From Tribonema minus (taxonomy: Eukaryota > Sar > Xanthophyceae > Tribonematales > Tribonemataceae), in NCBI GenBank assembly GCA_017506865.1, contig JAFCMP010000092.1, positions 1 through 64,000 of the forward strand: a DNA stretch of 64,000 bases, in the 5' to 3' direction. Shown here piece after piece: positions 23,096 to 34,758 of the stretch. Both the position numbers and the translations under genes were made by a program. Under the pieces are notes generated by a model that was not told the origin of the DNA, ran no database searches, and saw only the letters and a list, made by a program, of their open reading frames with translations. Numbering within the stretch: position 1 is the stretch's first letter; each line of letters starts with the position of its first letter.

Positions 23096-23300
23096 GCACT
23101 TGGAGGAGGCGGCGGCGCTGCAGCAGCACCAGCTGCGCATGCTGGCGCACCGGCAGCAGCAGCAGCAGCAGGAGCTCACGGGCTCCTCGCAGTATGACAT
23201 GGGGTACAGTGGTCAGCCGGGCGGCGGCGGCGGCGCGTTGCATTCGGATATTTATGCGCAACACAGAGACTTACAGAGAGACTATAGGGGGCCGCGTTAA
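9489..23300 (+). CDS. PX-domain / PAP-OAS1-like nucleotidyltransferase fusion protein
   Basis: Proposed exons: 9489-9498, 9630-9847, 10153-10497, 11434-11731, 12382-12739, 12988-13649, 14184-14381, 14909-15216, 16261-16491, 17720-18001, 18262-18513, 18872-19074, 19650-19902, 20367-20591, 21043-21316, 21803-22024, 22729-23300. All junctions keep frame and give about 1636 residues. A PX domain (about 165-285, RRYREF at 205-210) suggests phosphoinositide membrane binding. A coiled coil (about 291-350) and Ser/Gly/Ala-rich linkers follow. Residues 800-1200 match the plant PAP/OAS1-type nucleotidyltransferase family: GG at 864-865, D974 in VDISANQ, KAWWLYESR, and an FxxTYANFDW-like segment. The usual DxD is ExG (876-878), so catalysis is doubtful. 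A winged-helix, LOTUS-like segment lies near 1300-1370 (tentative) and the C terminus is Gln/Gly-rich. The start is uncertain; ATGs at 9602 and 9635 are alternatives. Two adjacent genes remain possible but no break was found. Confidence 0.8.
14736..14950 (+). repeat. decayed duplicate of the 5' end of exon 8 (PX-NTase gene)
   Basis: Exon 8 begins at 14909 with a GC-rich Ala-coding stretch. Nearly the same stretch occurs at about 14738-14774 in the preceding intron, with the same order of GCC repeats and the following GGGCACC. The upstream copy lacks a good acceptor and soon loses similarity, so it reads as a pseudo-exon left by tandem duplication. Confidence 0.6.
16430..17330 (+). repeat. tandem array of exon 9 3'-end copies, each with its own splice donor
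   Basis: After exon 9 ends at 16491, its 3' end (coding QCFPVGGYALRTFLPDEE) recurs in decaying form near 16558-16621, 16710-16796, 16870-16897, 16970-16997, 17075-17155 and 17222-17262. Most copies end in a GTATGTAT-like donor followed by shared intron sequence (GTTGTAGAAGTGT, then CTTACTAAGGCTGCAG). The units are roughly 100-160 bp. The first two intronic copies still encode recognisable protein with GS in place of GG. Copy quality falls with distance. Confidence 0.8.
17911..18160 (+). repeat. partial duplicate of exon 10 3' region in the following intron
   Basis: Exon 10 sequence at 17911-17975 (GSGEFEHRLSNVNFVNL coding) reappears about 185 bp downstream at 18096-18160 in degraded form. 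Just before the copy, at 18059-18093, there are three short units of a GATGGTGTAA-like motif. Confidence 0.55.
18699..18724 (+). repeat. poly-C tract in intron 11 of the PX-NTase gene
   Basis: This is an uninterrupted run of 26 C. Similar C-runs lie directly before several acceptors (for example 12362-12379 and 18862-18869), so poly-C appears to serve as the polypyrimidine tract in this genome. Confidence 0.9.
19301..19320. repeat. (GA)n microsatellite
   Basis: A simple dinucleotide run inside intron 12 of the PX-NTase gene. No function is inferred. Confidence 0.9.
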
Positions 23301-24936
23301 GGGTGGGTGGTGTTGTGTGTGTGGGGGGGGGGGGGCTGCAGGCTGTGACATGTTGAACATCTCCTTTAGCGAATACACACACCCCATAGACGGCACTGCC
23401 GTTGCTCACATGACTGCTTGCTGCGCCGTCTTGCGCTGAGGTTGCATGTCTGATGCCACGCTCAATCCTGACATAGCTGCCGCTCTGCGAGCTGGTTTCA
23501 GTACATTAGCGTTGAGGATCATGTTTGTTTCAGCGCATTACTACAGGTGCAACGTCGGCGGCGATTGGCAATCGTTGTTGCGCAGCTTCTGCAATCTGCT
23601 GCGCAATTGCCTGTGTGTGTAGTGAAGTACAGTGTCACAAAAGTGCTTCAAGATTAAAAAATTGTCCATGTGTCATCAAGATTGTTCAAGCATGCAACTT
23701 TGCAGCATCTGCGCATGGACTTGTCTGACAGGATCCTGGCCCTCTGTCAATTACTTAAGCAGATGCAATTGATTTTCATGAAATGCACCGCATTATCCCT
23801 ATTTTTCAGCCTCCGGGGTCCTGCTGCCCAGTTGTGCCAGACATCTGACCTAATCGATCGTGTCTTGACAGTGTGTGCAATTAGACGATAAAAAGCTTGC
23901 CGTCTACAAAATGTTGTTCACTCAATGCCGCACATCAAATCTCGTTTACAATGCATCACTTCACCTGGTAAATTTATAGAAGTCAGGTCAGTGGATGCAA
24001 AAGGGTGACAACACAGACATTGCCATCAGCAGCCCCATCTTCTGTTCTGTCACTGCCTTGCTGAACGGCACAGGAACCGCCTGCTGGTTAGTAGGCTCGT
24101 CTGGTGTGATCTGCTTTGTTGCCCTTTTGAAAATCATCAAGTCTGTTGATCTGTGCATTATTGCAGATGTCACGTCACATCGAGATGCCAAAGTCATCCA
24201 AGAACCACATGCTCTGGCAGGACATGCACAATGGGCCGACAAAACGTGGAGAAATACCGGATGCAATGCACAGCCGAGGTGGCTGGCGGAAAGCTCTGTC
24301 AAACACGGTACATTTGTTTGTAACAGGGTGCAAGTAATCAACACACGCCATCAAATCACCACGGTCGGTGCGCACTGCCGTCGTTACTTCTTCAACTACA
24401 AAGCTTCAACCACGCCCTCATGCTGCCTTGACGTCGACAAAAAGCCTTTGCTGCTCTGCGTTTGCAGATGCATCGCCCGCCGCCGCTGCCACCCTGTTCT
24501 TGTTCCAGTATGACTGCAAACACGGGCATCATCAGCAAGTGAAGTGTGAGAAGCTGACAGTCAGTGGCAGTACGTTAAGGGGAAACATTATGAAGGCCGA
24601 CATGAAGAGATGCATTCTAAGGCAAGTAGCTGGCGTTCAATGGTGGTGCACAATTTACACTCTACACGGCCAATTTGAGCACAGAGGGACGGTGCGAGAA
24701 GTTTAAAGCCAGAGCAAACATCATTGATGTCATGCGGTAAAAAACATCACAAGCTATGTACAAGATTCTATCAGAGGCGATGGTTCGCACTGACTTCAAA
24801 CATCAAGAGCCATAGCTCGTATGACCAGGAAACCCTCTCGGTGTCGCGTCCTACTGAGGCAAACCAAACAATTGCAGATTTAGATCGGGGATAAGTAGGA
24901 GGATCAAAAGTAGGCATTACACGTGCATACATGGCC
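23301..24936. other. intergenic region between convergent genes
   Basis: This 1.6-kb stretch separates the stop of the PX-NTase gene from the end of SQD1; the two are transcribed toward each other. A G-run follows the stop near 23320-23335. No conserved ORF or RNA gene was recognised. A TGTAA motif, the usual green-algal poly(A) signal, lies on the minus strand at 24917-24921, 16 bp past the proposed read-through SQD1 stop. Confidence 0.6.
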
Positions 24937-27900
24937 TCACAAACATATACCCATACGTACCTTGGGGTACACCAATGTCAGGTCCGCACGGTCCCCGTAC
25001 TTCTGAGCAATGTTCTGGACCTGAGACGTGAGTGAATAGCAGAGCATCCGGGCAAGCACAGAGAAACAAGCAGTTATATTTCATTTTGGTGCAGATGTTG
25101 ACACCATGGTGGATGTTGGCGCAGCAGTGACTGCAGCGGGCAAGAGGGTTCGTACAGCAAGAGGTCTGCATGAATTGCTCTGCTGTTCAGGTTCAAAGTG
25201 CCTGTGCTCCAGTGACGAATTACAGCTTGCAATATGCCGAAATCTCTCTCAAGAAGGATTTTTTTGAACGCAGTCACATGCCTTCAAAAGTGCTCCCCAC
25301 TGCACAATATCAATCCCCTATTCATAGGACATGAAGCGCTAAATTAGTTCAAACCGCTAGCCACAGTAGTTCGCCCTTATCAAAGCCACCTGCTACAACA
25401 GGCAACTCAGGACTGTCATGCTATTCCATGCAAAATTTCAGATCAGGGAGTATTGTTGAAGTTATCACCTCGTCCAGAAGGTTTTCGTCAAGGGACTTGA
25501 AGTCCACGCCGAGGTTTCCAAACTTGTCGTTACGCACATCCAGCTCGTTCTCCGCAGCCTCGTTGCGCGGGTTGCTGCGCGGGGGAGGGATCATACGTGT
25601 AAAGGACGCTGTGAGATTGAGCACTGGTTTATACAGTGGTATGTGTATGCATGTCACTGGCTCAATCATATCTGCAACACGCACAACCCCCTGGATGCAA
25701 TCGTAGAATGTCTGCTTGTCCCCTGTAGTTCATGCCTCTTGATGATCATATTGGATAGCATTGACTTCAACTATGACCAGCGCATCGTGCGTCAAAGCTC
25801 CAATACAGCTAGGGCTTATGAGGTAGGATGAAGAAATGTGACCGCTTCTGTATCTCTATTACACTCACCTCAGTGCATGTGCATTGCTTGTCAACTGATG
25901 TGTGTCAGACATTGCAGCAATGCAGGGATCAGGATCAGGTCGAGGGACCCGAGCATTTGTGGAGATGTCTGCATGTACACGCATTAAAAACGCATGTTGA
26001 TGCAAGACACACTCAGCGGTGTCCCTGGGCTGAAGCAGTCACACATCAAGCTGCACCACCTCCCATGGCAGTGCAAGCAGCCGCCATAAGTACTAGTCAG
26101 GCACCCTGTCTCTCATTTAGCACTACGTTGCAGTATGATGATACGCCCAGTGCAACGTACATCAACCATGTCACTCCAGTAGGTGACATTGCTAGCGTCG
26201 CCCAATGTCCGATGCCACATCATGCAAACAAGTTGAAGCAGGTCAGGCCATGCAACTTCAAATGAGGGGCGTCACCTGATGTAGTCTATGCCCGTGCCCG
26301 TCTTGCTGTCTATGAGCTGTGCCAGGTCCCGCACGCGGTGAGTCTCCGCGACCTGTGTGCAGCAGTGCACAACAAGGAAGCGAGTGCGCGCTGAGTTCAT
26401 TGGTGTACTCGCAATAACGACTGCGTGGTGAGACCATTGTACTCGCAGTGAGTTCACTGGCATGTCTATGGACTGTGGCAGGTCCGTCACGCAGTGGGTC
26501 TTAGCGACCTGTGTGCAGCAGTGCACAGCAACCATTGCGATTGCGTGGTGAGTTAATTGGTGCTCTCGCTGAAATGCGGCTGAGTTCATTGGTATACTCG
26601 CTGAAACGCGGCTGAAACGCATCTGCTGCGGCGCTCCAGCTGATATGCTATGCCATGTTGGAACCTGGTTGAAGATTTGTGCTTCAGAGCCGCGAGCAAA
26701 GGGTTGGTGCCCCCCATCTATGCAGTACTATTCTGGTACTTCAATGTTGAAGTGTATAAACATCACTTTTCTGTGCCCTGCAAGCCCCCAATCACGATCC
26801 TCACTAACGCCAGACATACATACATGTATGCTTCACCAGAGATACTTCAAGTTACATGTCCAAGCGGCATCGCGTACGCACCTGGTTGAAGATTTCTACT
26901 CCAGAGCCGGTGGCAGGCGGGTTGTTAACCGCCGCCTCCAGGCACCGCGCCGTGTCGCTGACGTGTATGAACGCGCGTGTCTGGCCGCCAGTCCCGTACA
27001 CCGTCATCGGGATGCCGAGCGCGGCCTGCATGAGGAACCTGGGGGCAGCGACAGCGATGCTCAGCAAGCTATTTTGCAAAATTGAAGTACTAGTTGAAGA
27101 TGAAGTAATACCAAAGAACTGTTTGTTTGCACTGTCATCGAGATGCCGAGCGCGGCCTGCATGAGGAACCTGCGGGCAGCGACAGCAGTGCTCAGCAATG
27201 GGCGCGCCATTTGCTGCAAATTTGAAGTAGTACTTGAAGATGAAGTAGTAGTCGAAGCCACTTCGCGGGGATGCCGAGCGCGGCCTGCATGAGGAAACTG
27301 GGGGCAGCGGCAGCGATGCTCAGCAACGCGAGCCATTTTGCTTATTTGAAGTAGCAGTTGAAGATCAAGTAGAACACGACTGTCTTTGCACCGTAATCGG
27401 CATGCCGAACGCGACTGCATGAGGGATCTGGGGGGGGGCGCAGCATCAGCGTTCAGCGATCACGAACCACGGAGAGTCACCTGCTTGCAGTTGCGCGAAC
27501 TGATATGCGCTATCAATCACATCTAATCACATCTGCAGCCCTAGCCCTCTCTAAATCTTGAAATGCTAGGGGTCAGCTCTTGTTCTGTCTACTGCTTAAG
27601 CACTGGCTGGTCACCATTGCAAAGCAGCGTTGCAGTGCTCAACCTTGCATGCCCAGCGGGCCACGGGGGTTGCCCCTGCATGCATGGCTCGCTGGTTGAG
27701 CACTGTGCCATGGTTGCTGAGCGCTGCTGGAGCAAAATGCCTAGGCTCTTGTGTTGGCCGCCCAGAGCTGCCCCACCTTCGTTATGGGCATGAGTTCCAT
27801 CGCATGTGATAGGCACACTTGAGGGAAACATGCCCCGATTCTCCGTGCTCCTCGGAGATGGTGCATTTGGTGCCCCCCCCGCCCCCCTGGAGGCTCACTG

Positions 27901-30900
27901 CATTGTACGTGCAGCGCAGTTGTACGTGCAGCGCAGTCAGAGCGGTTGGCCTCTCGCTGTGCACCATTATCTGCCCGAGCGTCCTCACGAGCATAGCTTC
28001 CATCATATTCGATGCTACCACTACAAGAATGTTTGCCTACCCACACCCTGGCTCCCCCATTGAGCACTGTGCTGTGATTGCTGCCGTGATTGAAGCAGTC
28101 AAATGAGCCTGGCGACAAGCACCATATCTGCCCAGACCTCTGCATCTGCCGCGGTCCTGTTTATCTGCTACTACCAGCTGAGTGAATAAGGAGCTCGTGC
28201 TGGCTCACCTGTTGAGCACTGTGCCCTAATTTAAGGCGTGCGCTGAGCTTTGTCACCCGCACCACAGCTGCTCCAGCCTTCCTTTCTGCACTACTGTAGT
28301 CTTACATATCTGATTCTACCATCTAAGCAAGTAGAAGCACAGTTTGAGCTGACTCACCTGTTGAGCACTGTGCCGTAATCGCTGTCGTAGTCAAAGCGGT
28401 TGATGAGCCGCTCGTCCCGCACCGTCTGAGCCGTGTTCGTCCCCCACACAATCCCCTGGTGCAGATCCGTCACCCTGAGCCCATCGTTCTTGTTGTAGAA
28501 CTGGAAGAGCAGCGCGTCCAAGCACTTGGTCCTGGAAGGTCAACAGAGGAGTTCAACATTGAAGTTCAGAGCTTGGGCATACATGAAGTGAAATGCGGTA
28601 TCGGCCGGGCATCCAGGTTTTCTCATTCTGTCCGCTTGATCGACACGGGCAATGAACGATATGTGCGTACTGGGCAATTCACTCGCCGAGTGTTGATTCT
28701 GAGTCACAATTCATTTCACGGCCACCAGCCATGAATACGCAGTTGCATCACAGATTGCATGTCAGAGTCCCCTTACAATATGTGCATGAACTCACGTACG
28801 CAACAGGCATACTGGTACTGTACGAACTTCATATTGAGCTCGTTTAAGGAGCATGTAGAAAGACCTGTCAACAGTTGGAGTTTAGGCACAGCAACCTTCT
28901 GTTCTAGTGACGCACCTGTGAAGGAAACAAATGTGCATACAGGGCCTCCCGGCAACTTGGCATGCCACAACCAACATAATTTCTTGGAGCTCATATGTGC
29001 GCATGACAGTTACATTGACAATCACAGGACGCCACAACTCCAAACACATGGTACGCTAATTGCACTTTCACAGCAAGCGAGGTCAGTACAAGGCACAGAG
29101 CCCCAGTGTAATGAGCATCCACGAGACCCGCTAGGCACCTTCAGACTTCTTCAAGTGCCAGCTTGTACTATGCAAGTGTTTGTATACTCACGTGTGGTAC
29201 ACGCTGCCTGGGTAAGCGGGGTGCAGGATCTGTTGCAAAAGAGGCGTCACATGACAGAAGGACAAAAGAAGTTGTGTGAGAGCTGTACATCATGCCCGGA
29301 TGTGTCAGAAAACACAAATGCAGCCTGTAAATTTCAACGTGAAGCTACAGTACATACTCCCCATTCTTCACAGCATATGTACCGTAAATGCCCAAGTAAA
29401 ATCCCCCCCCCCCCATGTACAGGCCCCTCCCCCCTGTAAACGCCCTTGGGCGTGCTGTGCAAAGTTCCAGATCCGCTCGCCCGGGGGGGCGTTTACTCGG
29501 GCATTTACGGTATTCACATGAACGGACAACACACCCGCCGCGCATCCGGCTGACTTCACGTGCAACTTGAAGTGGATAAGCTGTTGCACACGCCGAGGCA
29601 GAGTTTTTCTTACCATTGGTACTTGGACAAGTTAGGGTGAATGCAAAAACATATATTTTGTTGCAACTGCCAAGTGCAGGCCTGGCAGGCAGTATGTGCG
29701 GTTCACTACAGCAGTCTGTCAGTAGCTTTGCCTTTGCAAATCTTGACAATATCTCAATCAGTTGCTTTAGTTCTGGGGAACCCAATAAATACTTGGCTTT
29801 TCTGAAAATATTTAGCGCCAACGACAGCGCTGTGTCGCCCGGCCGCAGGATGGTGCGCCTTACACTCATACTGCAACATCACGAGGTGTCGGGTGACTGC
29901 TTTCACAAGCCCTGAGCATTTAAAGCCACAGTCACAGAAAAATTACATGTGGGCACTGTCGTTACACACGATCTGCTGTAGAACACGTACAACAATCCGG
30001 GGCAAACGCAACGACAGCAGCCAGCACCGCTCATTATGCAAATGCACAATTGACAACTGCCAACTCACGGGAGTCTTTCCTGTTGCATGGCTGTGTCTCA
30101 GGGCCAGAACTAGGAATGCTGGCCTCGATGGTACCTTTTGATTGTTGCTGCTTTTCTGGTCACTATCGCTAAGCGGCTGTGCGATTGATTACACATGACA
30201 AAAACCGGCGCCGAGGAAAGTGTGGCCACTTGTCTATGCCCAAGTGGCTCAATTCAACCAGCAGCTTTTTCCAAAATTGCACACCCAGGTGCGCTTTTCG
30301 TGGGCACCCTCAGGAGCGCCCCACGTGGGCAGCCTGGTGCTTGCCAGTGCCTTGACATGCAAGGCCGCAGCATTGTCTCATGATCCCACTGCCAGCGCTT
30401 TGCATGGCGTACGGAAACGGCCGGATGGCCATGAGCATGCAGTAGTAACACGACTGAAACCTACAACACACTATGAGTGCTTCGAGGCATGTACATCTGC
30501 CAGCATAGGGGTAACTGTGGACCGATCGTACACAAGTGCTGCAACTTTAACCCTTGAAGCATGTACATCTGCCAGCTTAGAGTACCTGTGGACTGGAGAT
30601 ACACAATTGCTGCAATTGCAGCCCCTTGCACATTGCCGGTGCTGTCAAACCGTCAGCAGCTGCTACACGAGCGCCCAGCGCAATACCATCGCAGAGCTGT
30701 GCTCGTCTGAAACGACAGCTGAGCCGCTTCGTCCCGACAGAAGGTCGTCCATCAGACCATCTTTGGCAGTTGACTCCCAGGCCACCGCCACTGGTGAGTC
30801 ATAATCTGCCATCAAACTCAAACTTCGACTTCAACATAACCCAAACTTCAACTTCAATTTGAAGTACTAGTATTACATAATTTCACGTATTATCTAGACA

Positions 30901-33900
30901 CCTGCCCTTACCTTCTGCTCCCTGTTCCCCGGCAGGATCACATCAATGTACCCCTCTGGGATCTGGCCGCCGCTGTTCCCGTACCCGTACACCCCCATCG
31001 TCCCCAGGTGCACCACGTGTATGTCCAGCCCCGACTCCACGATTGCGACGCACAGATTGTGCGTGCCGCCGATGTTGTTGTCCACCGTGTAGCGCTTCTC
31101 GCGCGAACCCTTCTGGCTGTACGGCGCCGCGCGCTGCTCCGCAAAGTGGATTATCACGTCCGGCTTCTCCCTCTGTGAATGCAGATGGGGCCGGGGGCGG
31201 GGGGCGGGGAAGGGTTCATACATGGCATTGGTCAGTGGTATTTAACCAGTATATCCCTCTGTGAATGCTAAGGGGGGGGGGGGGGGTAGGGGGGGGAGTA
31301 GGGAGGCAGGGTTCATACATGGCATTGGGTGAAAATTGTTCAACCAGTATTATCGTGTGATTCTGGCTGCAAGGGAGCTGTGCGCTGCTCTGCAAATGAC
31401 ACCATATTTCCTGAGCGCTGCTTGACATGTCTCCGTGAGCATGGTAGGGACCAGTCTATGCCCACCAAAAATGCAGTACACTAAAAGTGACACGCATGGT
31501 CATTCTTCCATGTTTCGCCCCTGGAGCAGTGGCCCACTAGTGTCAACGAGTTCATTCAGTGGCATTCTGCGGCTGGGCATCTCTGGAGGTCAAAAAGCTA
31601 CACTTGAAGTGGTGGTGATGTGAATAAAATGATCAACACTCCAAGTTCAGATGCATTTCAGCTGCACACCGCTTGCAGCAGTTGCGCAACCTGCGCTCAC
31701 CGACTTACAAGGTAGGCAGTCGCAATAGGCTTCCGCGTCTGTGTGAGTAAGAGGAATGTGCATATTGAATCAGCTTGAAACTGTCTGCAGATGCACAAGA
31801 GCTTTTTGTCTGATGATGCTAGTGCGTGAATCCGTACCGGCTTTTACAGCATCACCAGAAGAGCAAAAACAAGAAAATCACTGCTGCTGCATCAACAATT
31901 GCATGACCACGACATTCAAGGTGAGTTGGAATAAATCCAGAAAGCTGCGACACTAGACAGAAACGCATGAAAATTGCCTTCTTCATGCCAGGCTTGCAGA
32001 TGCATTGCTTTTAGGGCTAACTACTGGTTTTGAAGTTGCTGAAGAAGTAGAAGCGGTGGTGGCAGTGTTACAGATCCGTACATGAATCAAGGAGCACATG
32101 AGTTGCGTATGATCAGTATAACACTTACAGATGAATATGATGTGCTCAACAAATTTCTAATACGCAGCACCAGAGTGTGCCAATACCAGGAATTGACCTT
32201 TTCGTTTCCAGTTTGACAAAACAAGTCAATCACATTTTCAGACAGCAAGGTTTAATATATTGTTGGATGTAATGGCAAAGAAAATTGAGTATTTCACCTT
32301 GCACGAATCAAATGAGATATGGCAGTATCGTTGTCACGTGCGATGGCGGCTGACCCCTGTGTGCTGAGCCATGGTGTGTTCTACTACAGAGCCGAACAGA
32401 AACATGATTCCAAGCTTTTATTCATAGCAACTTCGTCGGCAATGACACGGAACTTGAACCCTTGGCCTTCTGTGCCCAACACAGATGTGCTACATACCAG
32501 ACTAATTTTGTCCTGAATATTAGATCTGGGAGTTGCTTGTTGATTTACTTTTGATCTAAGTATAGGGTTGAGCAACCCATGCACGCCATAGTTGCTTGGC
32601 TGGCTGAGATCAACACAAACATGATGATCCAAATGTTTCAAACTAATCTGAATGTTTCAAACTAAAGTAATAACTAATACTGTAGGAATCAGTGCCGTGC
32701 AATCGCAGTGTATCGACCCTTACAAGGGACCGGTGACCTACAGAACGTTTAAGAGACCGGTGACGTACAGCATGTTTGGCGGCGACGAGCGTTCGATGCA
32801 TCGCTGCAGCCTTCTGTCATTGTGACATTTGTTGTCATGTCACGTTTTCATTATAGTCATGTAACCAGTTGTCTGCCTGAGCCTACAGTGTGTATGGACG
32901 TATGCAACTTCAACTTTCCTATTCAGATGCCGCCTTTTGTTGTTTTTAAAGGCATAGAAGACAGGCCTCATAAAGAGCTGCGACAGCAACATATATACAG
33001 GCATCATGACGTATGTACAGGTCTGTGAAGTCTTTCAGCCTCTTGTGCTTGTCACTGCCGATGAATAATGGCTGAACAAACCGTACGCTATCATGTTACT
33101 GCGCGCTTTGCGTCCACTTGAGTACTCTCTCGCCACACAGCAGTCATACAATGCAACTATTGAATGCAATTATGCATCAACTAGAGCGCAAACAGGACTC
33201 TACACTCGAACCGTGTCAAATAAAATTGTCAGGACTGCTCTCTCGTGCTGAGGAAGGTGTCTTCAAAACACAAGTTGAAGTTTTTAGGAACGTGAGCTAA
33301 ACAGCGCACCTTGATGAGCGCCAGCAGGAGGTCGTATTCCTTCGCCACGTCTATTTTCTCCCAGCTGATTTTCCGGCCCGATACCTGCTCCCAGACCTGC
33401 AACATAAACAAAAACAAAGTGCAGTGCAGCGCTCAGCCTCAACGCTGCCAGATGCAATGTCCAGTGTGGTTCAAATACCATGCTGTTAAAGTTCACACAT
33501 GCTGCGCATCGGTGATGTGCATTTGACGTTGGCATGAGACATTTAATTGGCAAGAGATTGCAGAGTGTTGTTGAAGTACTGTACACAGATAGAGCACAGT
33601 GGTGATCTGAGTTTGCGGTCATTGCGGGGCACAATTGCAGCACTTGACATGAGGGGTCTGGCAAAGTAACTATCCGAGCAAGTGGCTGCTTGAAGTTGGA
33701 TCACTTCTTGATCAACCTGCACAGGGGAGGGTTTGCAACTGACTGATTAAGTAAATCAGCGTCACTGGGCAGTATAATGCATGGCAATTGTGCGCCACAA
33801 AACACATGTACATGGCAATTGTGGAAGCCCTGAGTGAAGAAAACAGTGCATCATGCTCAAGTTTTTTTTACAACAGAACATGACAGTACACACTGCAGAA

Positions 33901-34758
33901 CTTGCAGGTGCGGAAAAGGGCCACCGCCGTTGCCTCAGACAAGGCACGTACTCCTTGAAATATAACCTATTACTGAGCGAGACAGTTGCTGCCTCACTAT
34001 CAAGTTACGTACCTTAAGGCGCGTCTGCATGGTCTGGATAGGCGTCAGTGACTCGCAGCCCAGCTCCAGATCTATATTTCGCCGTGACAGGTTGTCAACG
34101 ATTACTACCTCATGGCCTGCAGCAGCAGAGCGGAGCGGCGAGAAAAGTTTGCAGAAATGAGGTTTACAAAACATGGCTCATGATCACCAGCGGGGTGCAC
34201 TATTTATCACGTATGGGTTGTTGAGGCTGCTGCCGTGTATCATGGTACCACCGATTAGTGTGCGATTTGTGTAACCGTGCTGCTGCTGGCCCTGATGTGC
34301 AAGCTATGTATATAGTTACAATGCATCCATTGGTGTTGGCTGTCAAGAATTTGGATGCACATATCAGTCTTGACAGAACATGGCGATGAGAAAGCAGAGA
34401 TGCGGGGTTGGTAGCTGCCGATCGCCAGACCAGAATCTTACCAATTCAGACCAGCATAAACTGCCAGTCAAGTGCTTACCGAGACCGAACGAGTTTGCCA
34501 CCATCACACAGTTGAACAATGACTGCCTCCGCACTCACCGGCGTCGGAGAGGTGCAACGCCGTGGGCCATCCGCAAAATCCATCACCGCCAAGCACCAAA
34601 GCTTTTTTGGCGCTGCCGTTCGCCGATGCCATCCGCAGCGGCCCTGCAGCGGTAGCAGGCCTCACGCCATGGCTAGGCTTGAGAGAAGTGTAGCTGGATT
34701 GGGCAACGAACCCTAGAGCGGGACAGCAGCACGCCAGCAGAGCCACCACACGGGCCAT
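24937..34758 (-). CDS. SQD1: UDP-sulfoquinovose synthase, chloroplast precursor
   Basis: The enzyme makes UDP-sulfoquinovose from UDP-glucose and sulfite in the chloroplast stroma, the first committed step to the thylakoid sulfolipid SQDG. Exons (minus strand): 34758-34539, 34116-34013, 33396-33310, 31172-30912, 29229-29192, 28531-28358, 27038-26882, 26352-26276, 25574-25469, 25020-24961; all phases agree (428 residues). Residues 1-45 look like a transit peptide. The NAD-binding GGDGFCG is at 57-63. The catalytic Thr sits in GTMG (T195) and YHTTK supplies Y235 and K239 of the SDR YxxxK motif. DLHQGIVWG and VYGTGGQTR match the family. The 3' end is unsure: reading through the last donor gives a stop at 24937-24939, while splicing to a further exon is possible. 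The 38-bp exon 5 carries the catalytic Tyr. Confidence 0.93.
26276..26530 (-). repeat. duplicate of SQD1 exon 8 in the upstream intron
   Basis: Exon 8 (26352-26276, VAETHRVRDLAQLID coding) has a copy at about 26519-26462 that still has a CAG acceptor and reads VAKTHCVTDLPQSID in the same frame. The flanking GTGTGCAGCAGTGCAC is shared by both copies. The upstream copy lacks a clean donor. Confidence 0.7.
26661..26935 (-). repeat. duplicate of SQD1 exon 7 3' end
   Basis: The end of exon 7 (26935-26882, coding VEIFNQ and its donor) is echoed at about 26720-26661, with CCTGGTTGAAGATTT conserved and divergence further out. It lies in the intron downstream of the exon. Confidence 0.6.
26995..27460 (-). 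repeat. tandem array of SQD1 exon 7 5'-end copies
   Basis: The exon 7 start with its acceptor (near 27038, coding FLMQAALGIPMT) is repeated upstream at about 27140-27200, 27268-27330 and 27395-27450. The first two copies are over 85% identical by eye (GATGCCGAGCGCGGCCTGCA is shared). Spacers are rich in TTGAAGTAG-type words. Several copies keep an AG before the exon-like part. Confidence 0.8.
27690..28400 (-). repeat. dispersed tandem copies of SQD1 exon 6 3' end
   Basis: The boundary of exon 6 (CTCACCTGTTGAGCACTGTG on the plus strand near 28354-28373) recurs at about 28206, 28065 and 27695, progressively degraded. The 28206 copy keeps the donor complement CTCACCTG. All lie in the intron downstream of exon 6. 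Confidence 0.65.
29380..29512. mobile_element. MITE-like element with 21-bp terminal inverted repeats
   Basis: A 133-bp element in SQD1 intron 4. It begins TACCGTAAATGCCCAAGTAAA and ends with its reverse complement at 29492-29512 with one mismatch. The interior is C- then G-rich and carries no ORF. A target-site duplication is not clear. It could also be read as an unstable inverted repeat. Confidence 0.55.
30481..30625. repeat. two-unit tandem repeat in SQD1 intron 4
   Basis: Two units of about 75 bp share GCATGTACATCTGCCAGC and a following CTGTGGAC. No exon sequence is included, so this is an ordinary tandem duplication. Confidence 0.7.
31105..31420 (-). repeat. duplicate of SQD1 exon 4 5' end and its intron flank
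   Basis: The segment 31105-31250 (start of exon 4, acceptor, G-rich intron flank, GGGTTCATACATGGCATTGG) is repeated in order at about 31254-31420. The second copy contains a degraded exon stretch (GCGCTGCTCTGCAAA) and no intact coding frame. Confidence 0.7.
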
